A stretch of DNA of 64,000 nucleotides from an uncultured Mycoplasmatota bacterium (GTDB taxonomy: Bacteria > Bacillota_I > Bacilli_A > RF39 > UBA660). The notes under the pieces are model-generated. The model searched no databases, was not told where the DNA came from, and was given only the letters and a program-made list of their open reading frames with translations. The first letter of the stretch is position 1; each line of letters starts with the position of its first letter. Both the position numbers and the translations under genes were made by a program. The stretch is from NCBI GenBank assembly GCA_948434005.1, contig CAOJEH010000002.1, positions 183,059 to 247,058 of the forward strand, written 5' to 3'. Positions 9,595 through 19,061 of the stretch are shown here, piece by piece.

Positions 9595-9708
9595 AGTAAC
9601 CTCCCTAAACATAATCATTATAATATACGTTGATATATAAATCAAACTACTTTACAAAAAAATAATTAGTATATAATATGACCTGTAATCTCTTAAAAAG
9701 CAATATTT

Positions 9709-9813
9709 ATGAAAAAAGAACAACTAATAAAGATTATAGGTAATAGATTTGTAACTGGAGTTCATATACACTTTGCAGTATGAGAAGGATTCCCCATCAA
9801 AGTAAATTTATAA
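9709..9813 (+). pseudogene. Remnant of an M23 (LytM/lysostaphin-like) endopeptidase C-terminus
   Basis: A plus-strand reading of about 35 codons matches the end of M23 peptidases. It reads KKEQLIKIIGN, then TGVHIHFAV, then a TGA stop, then EGFPIKV, and ends at TAA. Family members have KGQ-IG--GNTG-STG-HLHFEV---G-PVNP, so the zinc-binding HxH is recognisable. The rest of the gene is gone and the reading is broken by an in-frame TGA, so no active enzyme is made. It lies in a 215-base gap between two minus-strand genes of unknown function. Confidence 0.5.
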
Positions 9814-9860
9814 ATCACTTAACATTTTATTAAAGTTTAAAAATTTTCTAATCTTTTTAA

Positions 9861-10562
9861 TTATTTAGATATTTTATTAGTATCTGCATTTGTTTTACTT
9901 TTTGCATCTACAATAATAATATTTAATTCTTTACCATTATCTAATTTAGTAGTCGTAGATAATCCTTCAACAAATTCATAATTATTTCTAGATAATATTA
10001 CTTCCTTTTGATTATTTTTACTAGTTAATATAAGATGATTATCTTTTCTATCTAATAAAATAGAATAAGGACAAACCGCTGCCAAAGAACCTTTTTCTAA
10101 ATTTATTTGATATAGATAATGCTTATAATTTATATTATCATCTTGAATAAGAAACGAGCTACATACTGAAATATCAGTACTAGTAGAGATTAATGTGCTT
10201 TTAGAAATACCATTTATATTTTTACCATCTTCAACAGATATTGCTCTATATACAGTCATATTATCAACTAGCCTCAATTTAGAAGTGATTTCTTCTATTC
10301 TTAAAGATAATTTATTTAAGCTATGAATAAAACTTTTTAGATTAGTAAAAGATACGTCTTTAAATACGGTGAACTTTAAAAACATATTTTTTGGATTATC
10401 TAAAAGCTTCTTATATTCCTCATAAATTAACTGAATGTACCCTCCAGATGGATTTTTTAAGTCATTTATTGCAAGCTCAAGTCTTGACTTATAAAGTAAT
10501 AATAGATTTTTATATTCTTCATATAAATTTTGATATTGTAAAAGTAAATCTTCATAAACCAT
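9861..10562 (-). CDS. Putative ADP-ribosyltransferase (R-S-E fold), cytoplasmic
   Basis: 233 aa. Residues 1-100 are helical and rich in Leu, Tyr and Lys, a likely coiled coil. Residues 103-200 read like an ADP-ribosyltransferase: VYRAI with the NAD-binding Arg at 106, STLISTSTD with the STS motif at 126-128 followed by a hydrophobic helix, YQINLEKGS, and QKEVILSRN with the catalytic Glu at 187. The residue two before it is Gln, so the motif is Q-x-E as in C3-type Asn-modifying enzymes rather than E-x-E. No signal peptide or membrane span is present, so it should act inside the cell. It follows addA by 31 bases with no terminator and a strong AGGAGG site, hence is probably cotranscribed with addB-addA. 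Assignment rests on the motif pattern only. Confidence 0.5.
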   Translation of the reverse strand: MVYEDLLLQYQNLYEEYKNLLLLYKSRLELAINDLKNPSGGYIQLIYEEYKKLLDNPKNMFLKFTVFKDVSFTNLKSFIHSLNKLSLRIEEITSKLRLVDNMTVYRAISVEDGKNINGISKSTLISTSTDISVCSSFLIQDDNINYKHYLYQINLEKGSLAAVCPYSILLDRKDNHLILTSKNNQKEVILSRNNYEFVEGLSTTTKLDNGKELNIIIVDAKSKTNADTNKISK

Positions 10563-10593
10563 ATATATCCTCCTAATATTATTAAAATTATAT

Positions 10594-13500
10594 CTATAAA
10601 AGAACTTTATCTATCTCTATTAATTTAGAATCAATAATAGAATATAAATATGTCTTTATTTTCTTATCAGTTCTCATACCAATAGCACGCTTATATCCAA
10701 GTAATTGTTTATTGTATAACTCATCATTAATATTTTTTAACTTATAATCTATAATAATTATCTCATCATTATTTTCTATCATTAAATCAATAATACCATG
10801 CATCAATACTTTATTTTCTGTATAAGTAAATTCATATTCTTTATAAAATTTAGAATCTAAATTATTTTTAATTAAATCACTTTCAATAAATCTTTTCACT
10901 TTATCTTTAGTAAAATCATCTAACATAGTATAATCTGGATTATTAAAATCTATCATTTCTAATACTTCATGAATATTAGTACCAATATCCATCTTTTCTT
11001 GTTCTTCTTTAGTAATTAATTTATTTCCACCCTTAGAGTATTTTTCTTCGGATAAAACATCAGTTATAATATTTACCTCATCCACTTTTATAGTATTATT
11101 ACTAGCTAGTCTATGATAATCATTATCACTTTTATTTATTAAATAATCTTTACTACATTTAGGATTAACTTTTATAACATAATCTGAAATATTATTATAT
11201 ACTAAACCTATCATATCTAAAAATGATTTTATCTTATCACTATCATAATATTTATCTTCACATATTTCTGGAATAACAATAATCATCTTTTCTTTAGCTC
11301 TAGTTAATGCTACATATAAAAGTCTAATTTTTTCACTTATCTCTTCTTTTTTATTTTCTATTTTTAATAAATTCTTATAAATAGTAGGTTTTATATACTC
11401 ATTAAAATAAGGAATAATTATACCATAATTATTACTATATAAAATATTATCATTTAACTCTCTAAAACTAAATTCACGACTAAATCCTGCAAAATAACAA
11501 ATAGGAAACTCTAATCCTTTAGATTTATGAATAGTCATAATTTTAACTGAGTTATTACTACTATTATTTATAGAAAAACTAACCCTTTCTTCAGTATCAA
11601 ATATATCATCTAAATAATCTATAAAACTATATATATCAAATCCATTTAATTCAAATTCACTAAGTAATTTATAAAAATATTCTATTCTAAGTCTAGATAT
11701 ATGAATATTATTTAGTTTTAATAACTTCTCTTCATAATTAAAGATATCACATAGTTTTAATAAAAACATTTTAGGAGATAATTCATAAAAATAATTATAT
11801 GCATCAAGTAATTTTTTATAAATATCACTATCTTTAAAATTATCATTTACAAAATAATTAAATAACTCTTCATCACTTTTTTCAAATAAGAAACTTCTAC
11901 CAATTGACATAAATGAATACTTAAATTCCTTACCATATGATTCCATGTCAATACATCTAATTAATTTTAATAAATTTCTAATTACTAATATATCATTATC
12001 ATTTTTTAGCTCTTCATCTTTATATAAAGTAAGTGGTATATGCAAATACTCAAATACTTTTTTATAATTATCAAAGTCTGTTGTTCTATCTATTAAAATA
12101 ACAAAATCACTATAATTAATATCTCTTAGTATTTTTTTATCCTTATCAAATACTTGATATTTATTATTTATTTTATCTATTATATCATTACCTATTATAA
12201 ACATTTCTTTTTCATTATTACTAAATTCTTCATCTATATCATAAGTAAGAATAGAAAAATCATACGCTTGATTAGTCTTACCTTCTAAATTATAAGTTTT
12301 ATTACCAAATATCATACGATGTGACTTTTTATAATCTGCACCTCCGTGGATATCATCCATTAAATTATCAAATAATAAATTTATATTATTTAAGACTTCA
12401 TCTCTAGATCTAAAGTTTTTTAATAAATCTATTTTTATACCTTCATTACTATTTGAATAAGTATCATATTTATTTTTAAATATATATGGATTAGCATTTC
12501 TAAATCTATAGATTGACTGTTTAATATCTCCAACCATATAAACATTATTTTTACTTATTAATGATATAAAATATTCTTGAATATCATTAGTATCTTGATA
12601 CTCATCTACCATAATTTCTTGAAAACTTTTAGTAAGTTCTAATCTTATATCATTATTCTCCTCTACTATTTTAATAGCCATTCTACTTATATCAGAAAAA
12701 GAATACATATTATTTTTCTCTTTATATTCTATAAATCTTTTGTCAAACTCAAGTAAAATAGATATAATTATAGAAATATTATCATAAGTAGAATTAATTA
12801 CTTCTTTTATCTCAAAACTACTATCATAAATCACTAAAGATTTAATCTCCTTTATAATATCACTTATCCTAGATTTAATATTTTTAACTTCATCTCCACT
12901 ACCACGAGCTAGATTAGGCATATTTATATTTAGAGATGAGACTATATCATCATAATTACTTACATTTAAAAGTATCTTTAAAGATTCCTCTAACTTAGTA
13001 ATATAATCTGAATCAGTATATAAAGATAATTCTTTTATAATACTAGGTATCTTATCAATTAATTTCTTTATCTCTAAAAAATATAAATTTATATCATAAT
13101 CAATTTTTTCCATATTAAAACTATTATCAAGATAAGTTTCTAAGTATTTAATCTTATCTACTCTCATATCTAATTTATCATTAAGTTTTAATAATAATTT
13201 CTTTAATTCTTTATCACTTTTAAAACAAAAATTATTTATAAGCTCTTCAAATAGTTTATTATTACCTTTATAATACTCATCAAATATAGAATCAAGTATC
13301 TTTCTTTTTCCTATATTTAGTAATGAAGAATCTGTAATTTTAATATCTCTATTTATATTAAGATAAGTATGATACTTTTTTACAATACTTAAAGAAAAAC
13401 TATCAAAGGTTGTAATATAGGCATTATCTATTATATTAACTTCATCACTTAATCCTTCTTTTATAAGTTTTCCCCTTATTCTATCTTTCATCTCTTTAGC

Positions 13501-13680
13501 TGCAGCATTAGTAAAAGTAAGTATTAATAAATTATCTATATGAATACCACTTTTTATTTTTCTTAAAACCCTTTCTGTTAATACTGCAGTTTTACCACTA
13601 CCTGCACCTGCAGAAACTATAATATTATTACCTTCTAGGTTAATTGCCAAAAGTTGTTCTTCTGTCCATGTATTAGCCAT
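10594..13680 (-). CDS. addA: AddA, helicase-nuclease subunit A
   Basis: 1028 aa UvrD-type helicase with C-terminal nuclease, partner of AddB in the Bacillota equivalent of RecBCD, which resects double-strand breaks for recombination. Walker A GAGSGKT is at 25-31, Walker B is in IMVDEYQDTND near 370, helicase motif VKIMTIHKSKGLEFP near 720, and RLLYVALTRAKEK near 800. The nuclease domain shows GTNIHEVLE, GIIDLMI and IIDYKL with a following QLLGYKRA, all expected catalytic residues present. It is shorter than B. subtilis AddA (about 1230 aa). The start chosen is the ATG preceded by AGGGGGTGAT inside the end of addB; an upstream GTG lies within that site. The 8-base overlap with addB implies translational coupling. 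Confidence 0.92.
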   Translation of the reverse strand: MANTWTEEQLLAINLEGNNIIVSAGAGSGKTAVLTERVLRKIKSGIHIDNLLILTFTNAAAKEMKDRIRGKLIKEGLSDEVNIIDNAYITTFDSFSLSIVKKYHTYLNINRDIKITDSSLLNIGKRKILDSIFDEYYKGNNKLFEELINNFCFKSDKELKKLLLKLNDKLDMRVDKIKYLETYLDNSFNMEKIDYDINLYFLEIKKLIDKIPSIIKELSLYTDSDYITKLEESLKILLNVSNYDDIVSSLNINMPNLARGSGDEVKNIKSRISDIIKEIKSLVIYDSSFEIKEVINSTYDNISIIISILLEFDKRFIEYKEKNNMYSFSDISRMAIKIVEENNDIRLELTKSFQEIMVDEYQDTNDIQEYFISLISKNNVYMVGDIKQSIYRFRNANPYIFKNKYDTYSNSNEGIKIDLLKNFRSRDEVLNNINLLFDNLMDDIHGGADYKKSHRMIFGNKTYNLEGKTNQAYDFSILTYDIDEEFSNNEKEMFIIGNDIIDKINNKYQVFDKDKKILRDINYSDFVILIDRTTDFDNYKKVFEYLHIPLTLYKDEELKNDNDILVIRNLLKLIRCIDMESYGKEFKYSFMSIGRSFLFEKSDEELFNYFVNDNFKDSDIYKKLLDAYNYFYELSPKMFLLKLCDIFNYEEKLLKLNNIHISRLRIEYFYKLLSEFELNGFDIYSFIDYLDDIFDTEERVSFSINNSSNNSVKIMTIHKSKGLEFPICYFAGFSREFSFRELNDNILYSNNYGIIIPYFNEYIKPTIYKNLLKIENKKEEISEKIRLLYVALTRAKEKMIIVIPEICEDKYYDSDKIKSFLDMIGLVYNNISDYVIKVNPKCSKDYLINKSDNDYHRLASNNTIKVDEVNIITDVLSEEKYSKGGNKLITKEEQEKMDIGTNIHEVLEMIDFNNPDYTMLDDFTKDKVKRFIESDLIKNNLDSKFYKEYEFTYTENKVLMHGIIDLMIENNDEIIIIDYKLKNINDELYNKQLLGYKRAIGMRTDKKIKTYLYSIIDSKLIEIDKVLL

Positions 13681-15994
13681 TCGTATCACCCCCTAGAAAG
13701 TCTAAATCACTAACACTATCTAAATAAACTAAATTACTATTATTAACAAAACAAACATCCCTATATTCACAGTGTGTACAAGATATTTCTTTATCAATAA
13801 CTTTAGGATTAATAGAAAAAACACCTGCAAGTATTTCATCTGTAGTATCTGATATTAATTTATCAGTATAATTTAAAATATTATAAATATCTTCTTCACT
13901 TAATAATTTACTATTTTTAGAAAAACTTAAATCTTTATTTAATTTCATACCCTTAATATAATCACTATTTAAATATGTATTATCAAATTCTTCTAATCTT
14001 TCTTTATTATCAGTAGAATATCCTTGTAATTTTAAACTACTATTTTTAATATAATCTACACTCTTATCTTTTTCCCATTTATAAGTAGGAAATAATACTC
14101 TTTGAAAATAAATTCCAGTAAATATAGGATTATCAAATAAGTTAGATTTATTAATTAAATATAAATATATAGGAAGCTGCATATTTAGACCATATTTAAT
14201 ATTATTTATACTTGTATTAATATTACCTGTTTTATAATCTATTAAAGAAAAATAAGTATCATTAATATTTTTCTTATATAATATTTTATCTATTTTACCA
14301 GTAAATCTAGAATCAACTTTTTTTCCTAAATCTATATTAACTTCATATTCTAATAATTTATCATTATAAGTTGTATATTTTTCTTGTTCTCTTATAATTT
14401 TTATTATATCTAGTAATTTATTTTTAAATTTTTTAAGTAAAAATACTTCTTCTAATGATAAATCTTTATCTTCTAAATATAAATCCCATTCTCTATCAAA
14501 TGAGAAATCTTTATTATACATAACTTCAAACATATGATGATATAAGTTACCTATAAATAATGAAAAATTATTTTGATTAGGACTAACTTTTAAAATATAA
14601 TTAATATAATATTTAAAAGCACAATTATTATAACTATTTAATGAAGTATAACTAAGTCTTAATTGATTATTAATAAAATTTAAAAAATTATTATTATTAA
14701 TACCTGTAAAATTATTATTATAAGTATTATATTTAATATCATAATTATTAATTAAACTTCCTAAATTAGAGTTAATCTCACCATATTTATAATAATTATC
14801 TAAATACTCTCCAAGTAAAAGTTTATTATAAAGATTAGAATTATAAATAATATTAGGATTATATTCTTCAACTTCTAAATTATATTCATCTATTAATACT
14901 GAAGGTAAATAATTATTAAAACTACTTTTCTCTCGATATGATAAATATAAATTCTTAATATTACTTAGGCTATTAATAACTGAGTTTTTTTCTATTATAT
15001 TTTTATCTACTGTTTTATATAAAGAAACTTCATCCTTTATATTATCAGTTATATAGTCTTCATCTTTATATGTATTTGGTATTATATCCTGATTAAAACC
15101 AATAATAAAAATATAATCATTATCTGTAATAGAATAATCTCTATAATCAATTATATTAACTGCGTCTTTATATTTATCAGGTTTTAAATAAGTATGTTTC
15201 AACTTATCTATTAAGAATAAATCATAATTAGGATCATCTTCTAATAAAACAAGTGAATTTATAACACTAATAAGTTTTTTACTAACCCTATTATTAAGAT
15301 ATGGTATTTTTTTTGTCTTTAAATAATCTTTTACAAACTTAGTACCATAAATAGATTCTTTCATATCTATATTAACTTTAATATTAAAATATTTAAATAT
15401 CCTATTAATTACATATAAATCATCATCCATAACATTAGATAGATAAATATTATTAATATCAATACCATTATTTAATAATTTAATAATCTCACTTGCTACA
15501 TATAATATTTCATCTTCTAAAGTCACACATTTAGTAACTTTACTATTTATACTTTTTTTATCTTTATTTATAAATAAAGCATTACTAAACATCTCTTTTT
15601 CATATTTTTCTAAAGTATCATAATTATAGACAATTATCTTTTTATCTTTTATATAATTAGAAAATAATTTATCAAAATATAATAAGTTTTTATCAACTAA
15701 CTCTTTTTTAATATCTTTTAATAAATTAAGTTTACTATTAGAATACTTTTTATTTATATCAATAACATATAAATTAGAAAGCATTATTTTACAAACATCT
15801 AAATTATAATTATATTTAGTAATTAAATAACTTATTGTTTTTAAATCATATGAAAAAAAATAGTGATTTTTATATTCTTCTATAGTCATATACTTAACAT
15901 TTATTAAATTCTTATTACTTTCTAATAAGCTTAACTTTGAAGAATTAGGTGTTACTATTAATAAATTGTCATTTTTATACTTAGTTAAATCCAT
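13673..15994 (-). CDS. addB: AddB-like helicase-nuclease subunit, shortened
   Basis: 773 aa; the family is usually near 1150. The C-terminal third is convincing: a first iron-sulphur cysteine in NSYNNCAFKYY, the PD-(D/E)XK nuclease core GKIDKIL and LIDYKTGN, and the terminal cysteine cluster SCTHCEYRDVC for the [4Fe-4S] staple. The N-terminal region is degenerate: no Walker A motif is visible where B. subtilis AddB has one (the start reads NLLIVTPNSSK), and the inactive helicase domains appear truncated. Gene order addB-addA with an 8-base overlap supports the assignment. The start was placed at the ATG after AGGTGATAATA; the upstream GTG is part of that ribosome site. Confidence 0.82.
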   Translation of the reverse strand: MDLTKYKNDNLLIVTPNSSKLSLLESNKNLINVKYMTIEEYKNHYFFSYDLKTISYLITKYNYNLDVCKIMLSNLYVIDINKKYSNSKLNLLKDIKKELVDKNLLYFDKLFSNYIKDKKIIVYNYDTLEKYEKEMFSNALFINKDKKSINSKVTKCVTLEDEILYVASEIIKLLNNGIDINNIYLSNVMDDDLYVINRIFKYFNIKVNIDMKESIYGTKFVKDYLKTKKIPYLNNRVSKKLISVINSLVLLEDDPNYDLFLIDKLKHTYLKPDKYKDAVNIIDYRDYSITDNDYIFIIGFNQDIIPNTYKDEDYITDNIKDEVSLYKTVDKNIIEKNSVINSLSNIKNLYLSYREKSSFNNYLPSVLIDEYNLEVEEYNPNIIYNSNLYNKLLLGEYLDNYYKYGEINSNLGSLINNYDIKYNTYNNNFTGINNNNFLNFINNQLRLSYTSLNSYNNCAFKYYINYILKVSPNQNNFSLFIGNLYHHMFEVMYNKDFSFDREWDLYLEDKDLSLEEVFLLKKFKNKLLDIIKIIREQEKYTTYNDKLLEYEVNIDLGKKVDSRFTGKIDKILYKKNINDTYFSLIDYKTGNINTSINNIKYGLNMQLPIYLYLINKSNLFDNPIFTGIYFQRVLFPTYKWEKDKSVDYIKNSSLKLQGYSTDNKERLEEFDNTYLNSDYIKGMKLNKDLSFSKNSKLLSEEDIYNILNYTDKLISDTTDEILAGVFSINPKVIDKEISCTHCEYRDVCFVNNSNLVYLDSVSDLDFLGGDTNG

Positions 15995-16043
15995 TATTAT
16001 CACCTATTTCAATTCTTTTTATACTTACTTTATATTTTAATTA

Positions 16044-16967
16044 CTAGCTATTTAAAGATTCAATCTCTTCTTTTGAAAGACCTGTCGAATTCATAATAAT
16101 ATCTATAGAAACATTATTTTGTAATAAAGATTTGGCAATAGATATTTTTTCTTTTCTAGAACCTTCCTGCATACCTTGCTCCATACCCTTCTCCATACCA
16201 TCATCATATATTGCATCTTTTAAGTATTTATCTTCTAACTCTTTATCATATAATCCTATAACTTCATAATCATGGGAAACTCTTTGTGCCTCTTCCTTAT
16301 ACTCTTTCATAATATCACTATCTCCTATTATTTCTTCTAATTCACTATCTTTTGTTGAATTAAACACTAATAATAATTTTTCTAATTCATCTAACTTTTC
16401 TTTATTATAATATTTTTCTCTAATTTTGGGAAGATATATATGCATAATTTTTATCTTATCTGTTAAGATTTCACCAGATTCATTTCTTAGCATAAATATG
16501 TCTTTAACTTCTTTTCTATCACTAAAAGTAAAATTATTCATATTAATTTGAAATACATACATATAATGATAATTTCTACCTCTTTTTCTATCTGATTTAT
16601 ATAATTCTCCTGCATAATCTATATTTCTTTCTAATGATTCTTTTCTATATAAATTATTCATTTCTATATTATAAAGTTTCCCATCTAACTTTATAATTAA
16701 ATCTAGAGTCTTTTTCGCATCATAGTAATTATCATTATCTATTTCATTCTTAATAAATTTTATATTATCATAAATTTCTTGATAATTTCTTTTTAATACT
16801 AATGACAAAAAATAACATAAAAACTTCTTATTCTTTTCACTACCTAACATAATATGAAACATAGTATCACTTACCATAGGTATAATATCATTACTTTGTA
16901 ATTCTTTAGAACTTTTTAGTTCATATTTAAACTCTTTATTTATTTTTTCATCTAACAAACACTTCAT
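16044..16967 (-). CDS. Rpn/PDDEXK family transposase-like nuclease
   Basis: 307 aa member of the recombination-promoting nuclease / PDDEXK_2 family often annotated as a putative transposase. Typical features are DTMFHIMLG near residue 34, the core strand KLYNIEMNN near 97 and the RNIDYAGELYKS helix after it. In most Rpn proteins the catalytic strand reads IEMQ; here it is IEMN, which may weaken activity. The C-terminal end has the family's short glycine repeats (GMEKGMEQGMQEG) and a last helix like those that recognise DNA. These genes are frequent in gut Bacillota and can move. It has its own ribosome site and stands apart from addB by 50 bases. Confidence 0.8.
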   Translation of the reverse strand: MKCLLDEKINKEFKYELKSSKELQSNDIIPMVSDTMFHIMLGSEKNKKFLCYFLSLVLKRNYQEIYDNIKFIKNEIDNDNYYDAKKTLDLIIKLDGKLYNIEMNNLYRKESLERNIDYAGELYKSDRKRGRNYHYMYVFQINMNNFTFSDRKEVKDIFMLRNESGEILTDKIKIMHIYLPKIREKYYNKEKLDELEKLLLVFNSTKDSELEEIIGDSDIMKEYKEEAQRVSHDYEVIGLYDKELEDKYLKDAIYDDGMEKGMEQGMQEGSRKEKISIAKSLLQNNVSIDIIMNSTGLSKEEIESLNS

Positions 16968-17112
16968 TAAATATACCTCTTTTCTAACTGCTAATGTTAT
17001 AACATAATGAAAAAGATAAATAAAATGACCAATTATTATAATTAGACAAATAAAAATACTAGAAATTTATTTTTCATAGTATCATTTATTATATTAAGAA
17101 CAAATTTATAAA

Positions 17113-17138
17113 TAAAAAAAAGAAGTTTATACTTCTTT
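17113..17138 (-). terminator. Terminator after rpmF
   Basis: Minus strand AAAGAAG-TATAAA-CTTCTTT hairpin with a T run, overlapping the last codons of rpmF. Confidence 0.85.
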
Positions 17139-17333
17139 GGTTTCGATGACTGTTTTCTTTTTGTAGCTACCACATTTCTTACAAACTCTATGAGGTTTAA
17201 TCATTTCTCCACAAGTTGGACATTTAGTCATTGTAGGTACATCGATTGCTCTATGTGCTTGTCTAGTTCTTTTTCTAGTTTTAGAAACTTTACGAAATGG
17301 TACTGCAAACATTTGAATATCTAACTTAATCAT
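17127..17333 (-). CDS. rpmF: 50S ribosomal protein L32 with Prp-type N-terminal extension
   Basis: 68 aa. The body is a standard zinc-type L32: [18 protein letters not shown], then CPTCG and CKKCG zinc-binding pairs. In front of the canonical AVPFR start lies MIKLDIQMF, which matches the extension of L27 here (LNIQLF before AHHKG) and in Staphylococcus (LNLQFF before ASKKG), where the protease Prp removes it. The ATG used lies 5 bases after GGAGTGAT, inside the end of yceD, so the extension is translated; the internal ATG just before FAVP has no ribosome site. Cleavage between Phe and Ala would restore the usual mature N-terminus. The yceD-rpmF pair is the conserved Bacilli arrangement. Confidence 0.93.
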   Translation of the reverse strand: MIKLDIQMFAVPFRKVSKTRKRTRQAHRAIDVPTMTKCPTCGEMIKPHRVCKKCGSYKKKTVIETKEV

Positions 17334-17337
17334 ATTA

Positions 17338-17793
17338 TCACTCCTTTTTATCAAAGTTTTCTAGTAAATCACTAAATGGATTATCATTAGAAATATTATC
17401 TTCTTCACTAATTAATTTCCATCCGTTTCCTTGGAACTCACTAAGATTATCAACTTTGGTAAACTTAAGTGGAACCTCTAGTACAATATTTTCCCACAAA
17501 AACTCAAATAAATCAAGCTTATTTTCATCATTTTTGTAACTTTCTTCCAAAATATCATCATATTTTATAGAAAATGGATATGAAACATCATCTAAAGATA
17601 TAGAATCTTCTATAATCATATTCCCTTCTATATCAAACCTAGCTCTGATAGTATCATCACTATCATAATAAAATCTACCATTAACATATAAATCTTTTAT
17701 TTCTTTAACTTCACTATCCCGATAATAACTACTAGGAATATCTACTTTTTGATTTATAATATAATCATCATTAAAGTCTAAATCTATAAACAT
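17338..17793 (-). CDS. yceD: YceD family (DUF177) large ribosomal subunit accumulation protein
   Basis: 151 aa acidic protein directly upstream of rpmF, the position held by YlbN in Bacillus. YceD/DUF177 proteins are needed for accumulation of 23S rRNA and are linked to L32. Length and the overall pattern (VNGRFYYD, a middle hydrophobic segment, a C-terminal LVPL-like stretch IVLEVPLKF) fit. The cysteine pair found in many members is absent here: the equivalent stretch reads [20 protein letters not shown]. The ribosome site is GGTGATTAG-ATG. Assignment relies partly on the gene order. Confidence 0.75.
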   Translation of the reverse strand: MFIDLDFNDDYIINQKVDIPSSYYRDSEVKEIKDLYVNGRFYYDSDDTIRARFDIEGNMIIEDSISLDDVSYPFSIKYDDILEESYKNDENKLDLFEFLWENIVLEVPLKFTKVDNLSEFQGNGWKLISEEDNISNDNPFSDLLENFDKKE

Positions 17794-17891
17794 CTAATCA
17801 CCAAATATATTATATCATATTTTTATAATATATATCTTTATTTTATTATTAAACTATGATAAAATTATAACTACTAAAAAGAGGTGATTTT

Positions 17892-19061
17892 ATGGCCATA
17901 GGTATTATTGCAGAATATAATCCATTTCATAATGGTCATCTATATCATATAAATAAAGTTAAAGAAATGTATCCAAATGACGAAATAGTATTAATTCTAG
18001 GTGGTAACTTTACTCAAAGAGGTACACCATCTATTATTGATAAATGGAAAAAGATGAAAATTGCATTAACAGCAGGAGTAAATTTAGTTATAGAACTACC
18101 ATACGTTTTTGCAACAGAATCTGCAGACTATTTCAGCTATGGAGCAATCACTCTATTAGAAAAATTAAAAGTAGATAAATTAATCTTTGGTAGTGAAACT
18201 AATGATATAAATTTATTTACTGAACTAGTGGATACTGAACTTAACAACAAAGAGTTTGACCCCCTTACTAAAATATATATGAAAATGGGAGAAAATTATC
18301 CTACTGCTTTATCAAAAGCTTTACTTGATTTAACTAATAAAGTAGTAAATCTCCCTAATGATTTATTAGGTATTAGCTATATCAAAGTAATTAGAAAAAA
18401 CAATTATAAAATAAAACCACTTTGTATAAAAAGAAAAAATAACTATAATAGTAAAGAACTAGACCAAGATCTTAGTAGTGCAACTAGTATAAGAAAGGCT
18501 CTTAGAGAAAATAAAAAGATAGATAAACAAATACCGGAATTTGTAAAACCATATTTAGTAGATTTACATTTTGAAGAAGATTATTTTAAATTTTTAAAAT
18601 ATAAAATAATGTTAGAAGAAGATTTAAATATATATCAAACAGTAGATGAAGGACTTGGAGATAAAATAAAAAAAGAAATTATTAATTCTATAAGTTATGA
18701 TGATTTAATAAATAGAGTTAAATCTAAGAGGTATACTTATAATAAAATAAATAGAATGTTAAATCATATCTTATGTGGATTTACTAAAGAAATGGCAAGT
18801 AAAACTAAAGATGTAGAATATATAAGAGTCTTAGGATTTGACAAGTTAGGACAAAATTATTTAAATAGAGTTAAAAAAAGTATAGATATCCCTATAATAA
18901 GTAATTTTTCTAAAAATAAAAGTAATATGATGAAGATGGAATTTATTGCAACTAGTGTATATGCATCTATATTAAATGAAGATAAAAAGAAAGAATTAAT
19001 ACAACAAGAATATATTAATCACCCAAAATATAAGGAGAAAATGGAATATGAAGAAAACTAA
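17892..19061 (+). CDS. tmcAL: tRNA(Met) cytidine acetate ligase (TmcAL)
   Basis: 389 aa cytoplasmic enzyme, formerly YlbM. It forms N4-acetylcytidine at the wobble base of elongator tRNA-Met using acetate and ATP. The nucleotidyltransferase-type motif NPFHNGHLYHI lies at residues 9-19 after IIAEY; SSATSIRKAL, the second nucleotide-binding motif, is near 197-206. Length is normal. It is divergent from yceD-rpmF, an order shared with Bacillus, and overlaps gmk by 14 bases. The ribosome site AGAGGTGATTTT-ATG is strong. Confidence 0.92.
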   Translation: MAIGIIAEYNPFHNGHLYHINKVKEMYPNDEIVLILGGNFTQRGTPSIIDKWKKMKIALTAGVNLVIELPYVFATESADYFSYGAITLLEKLKVDKLIFGSETNDINLFTELVDTELNNKEFDPLTKIYMKMGENYPTALSKALLDLTNKVVNLPNDLLGISYIKVIRKNNYKIKPLCIKRKNNYNSKELDQDLSSATSIRKALRENKKIDKQIPEFVKPYLVDLHFEEDYFKFLKYKIMLEEDLNIYQTVDEGLGDKIKKEIINSISYDDLINRVKSKRYTYNKINRMLNHILCGFTKEMASKTKDVEYIRVLGFDKLGQNYLNRVKKSIDIPIISNFSKNKSNMMKMEFIATSVYASILNEDKKKELIQQEYINHPKYKEKMEYEEN

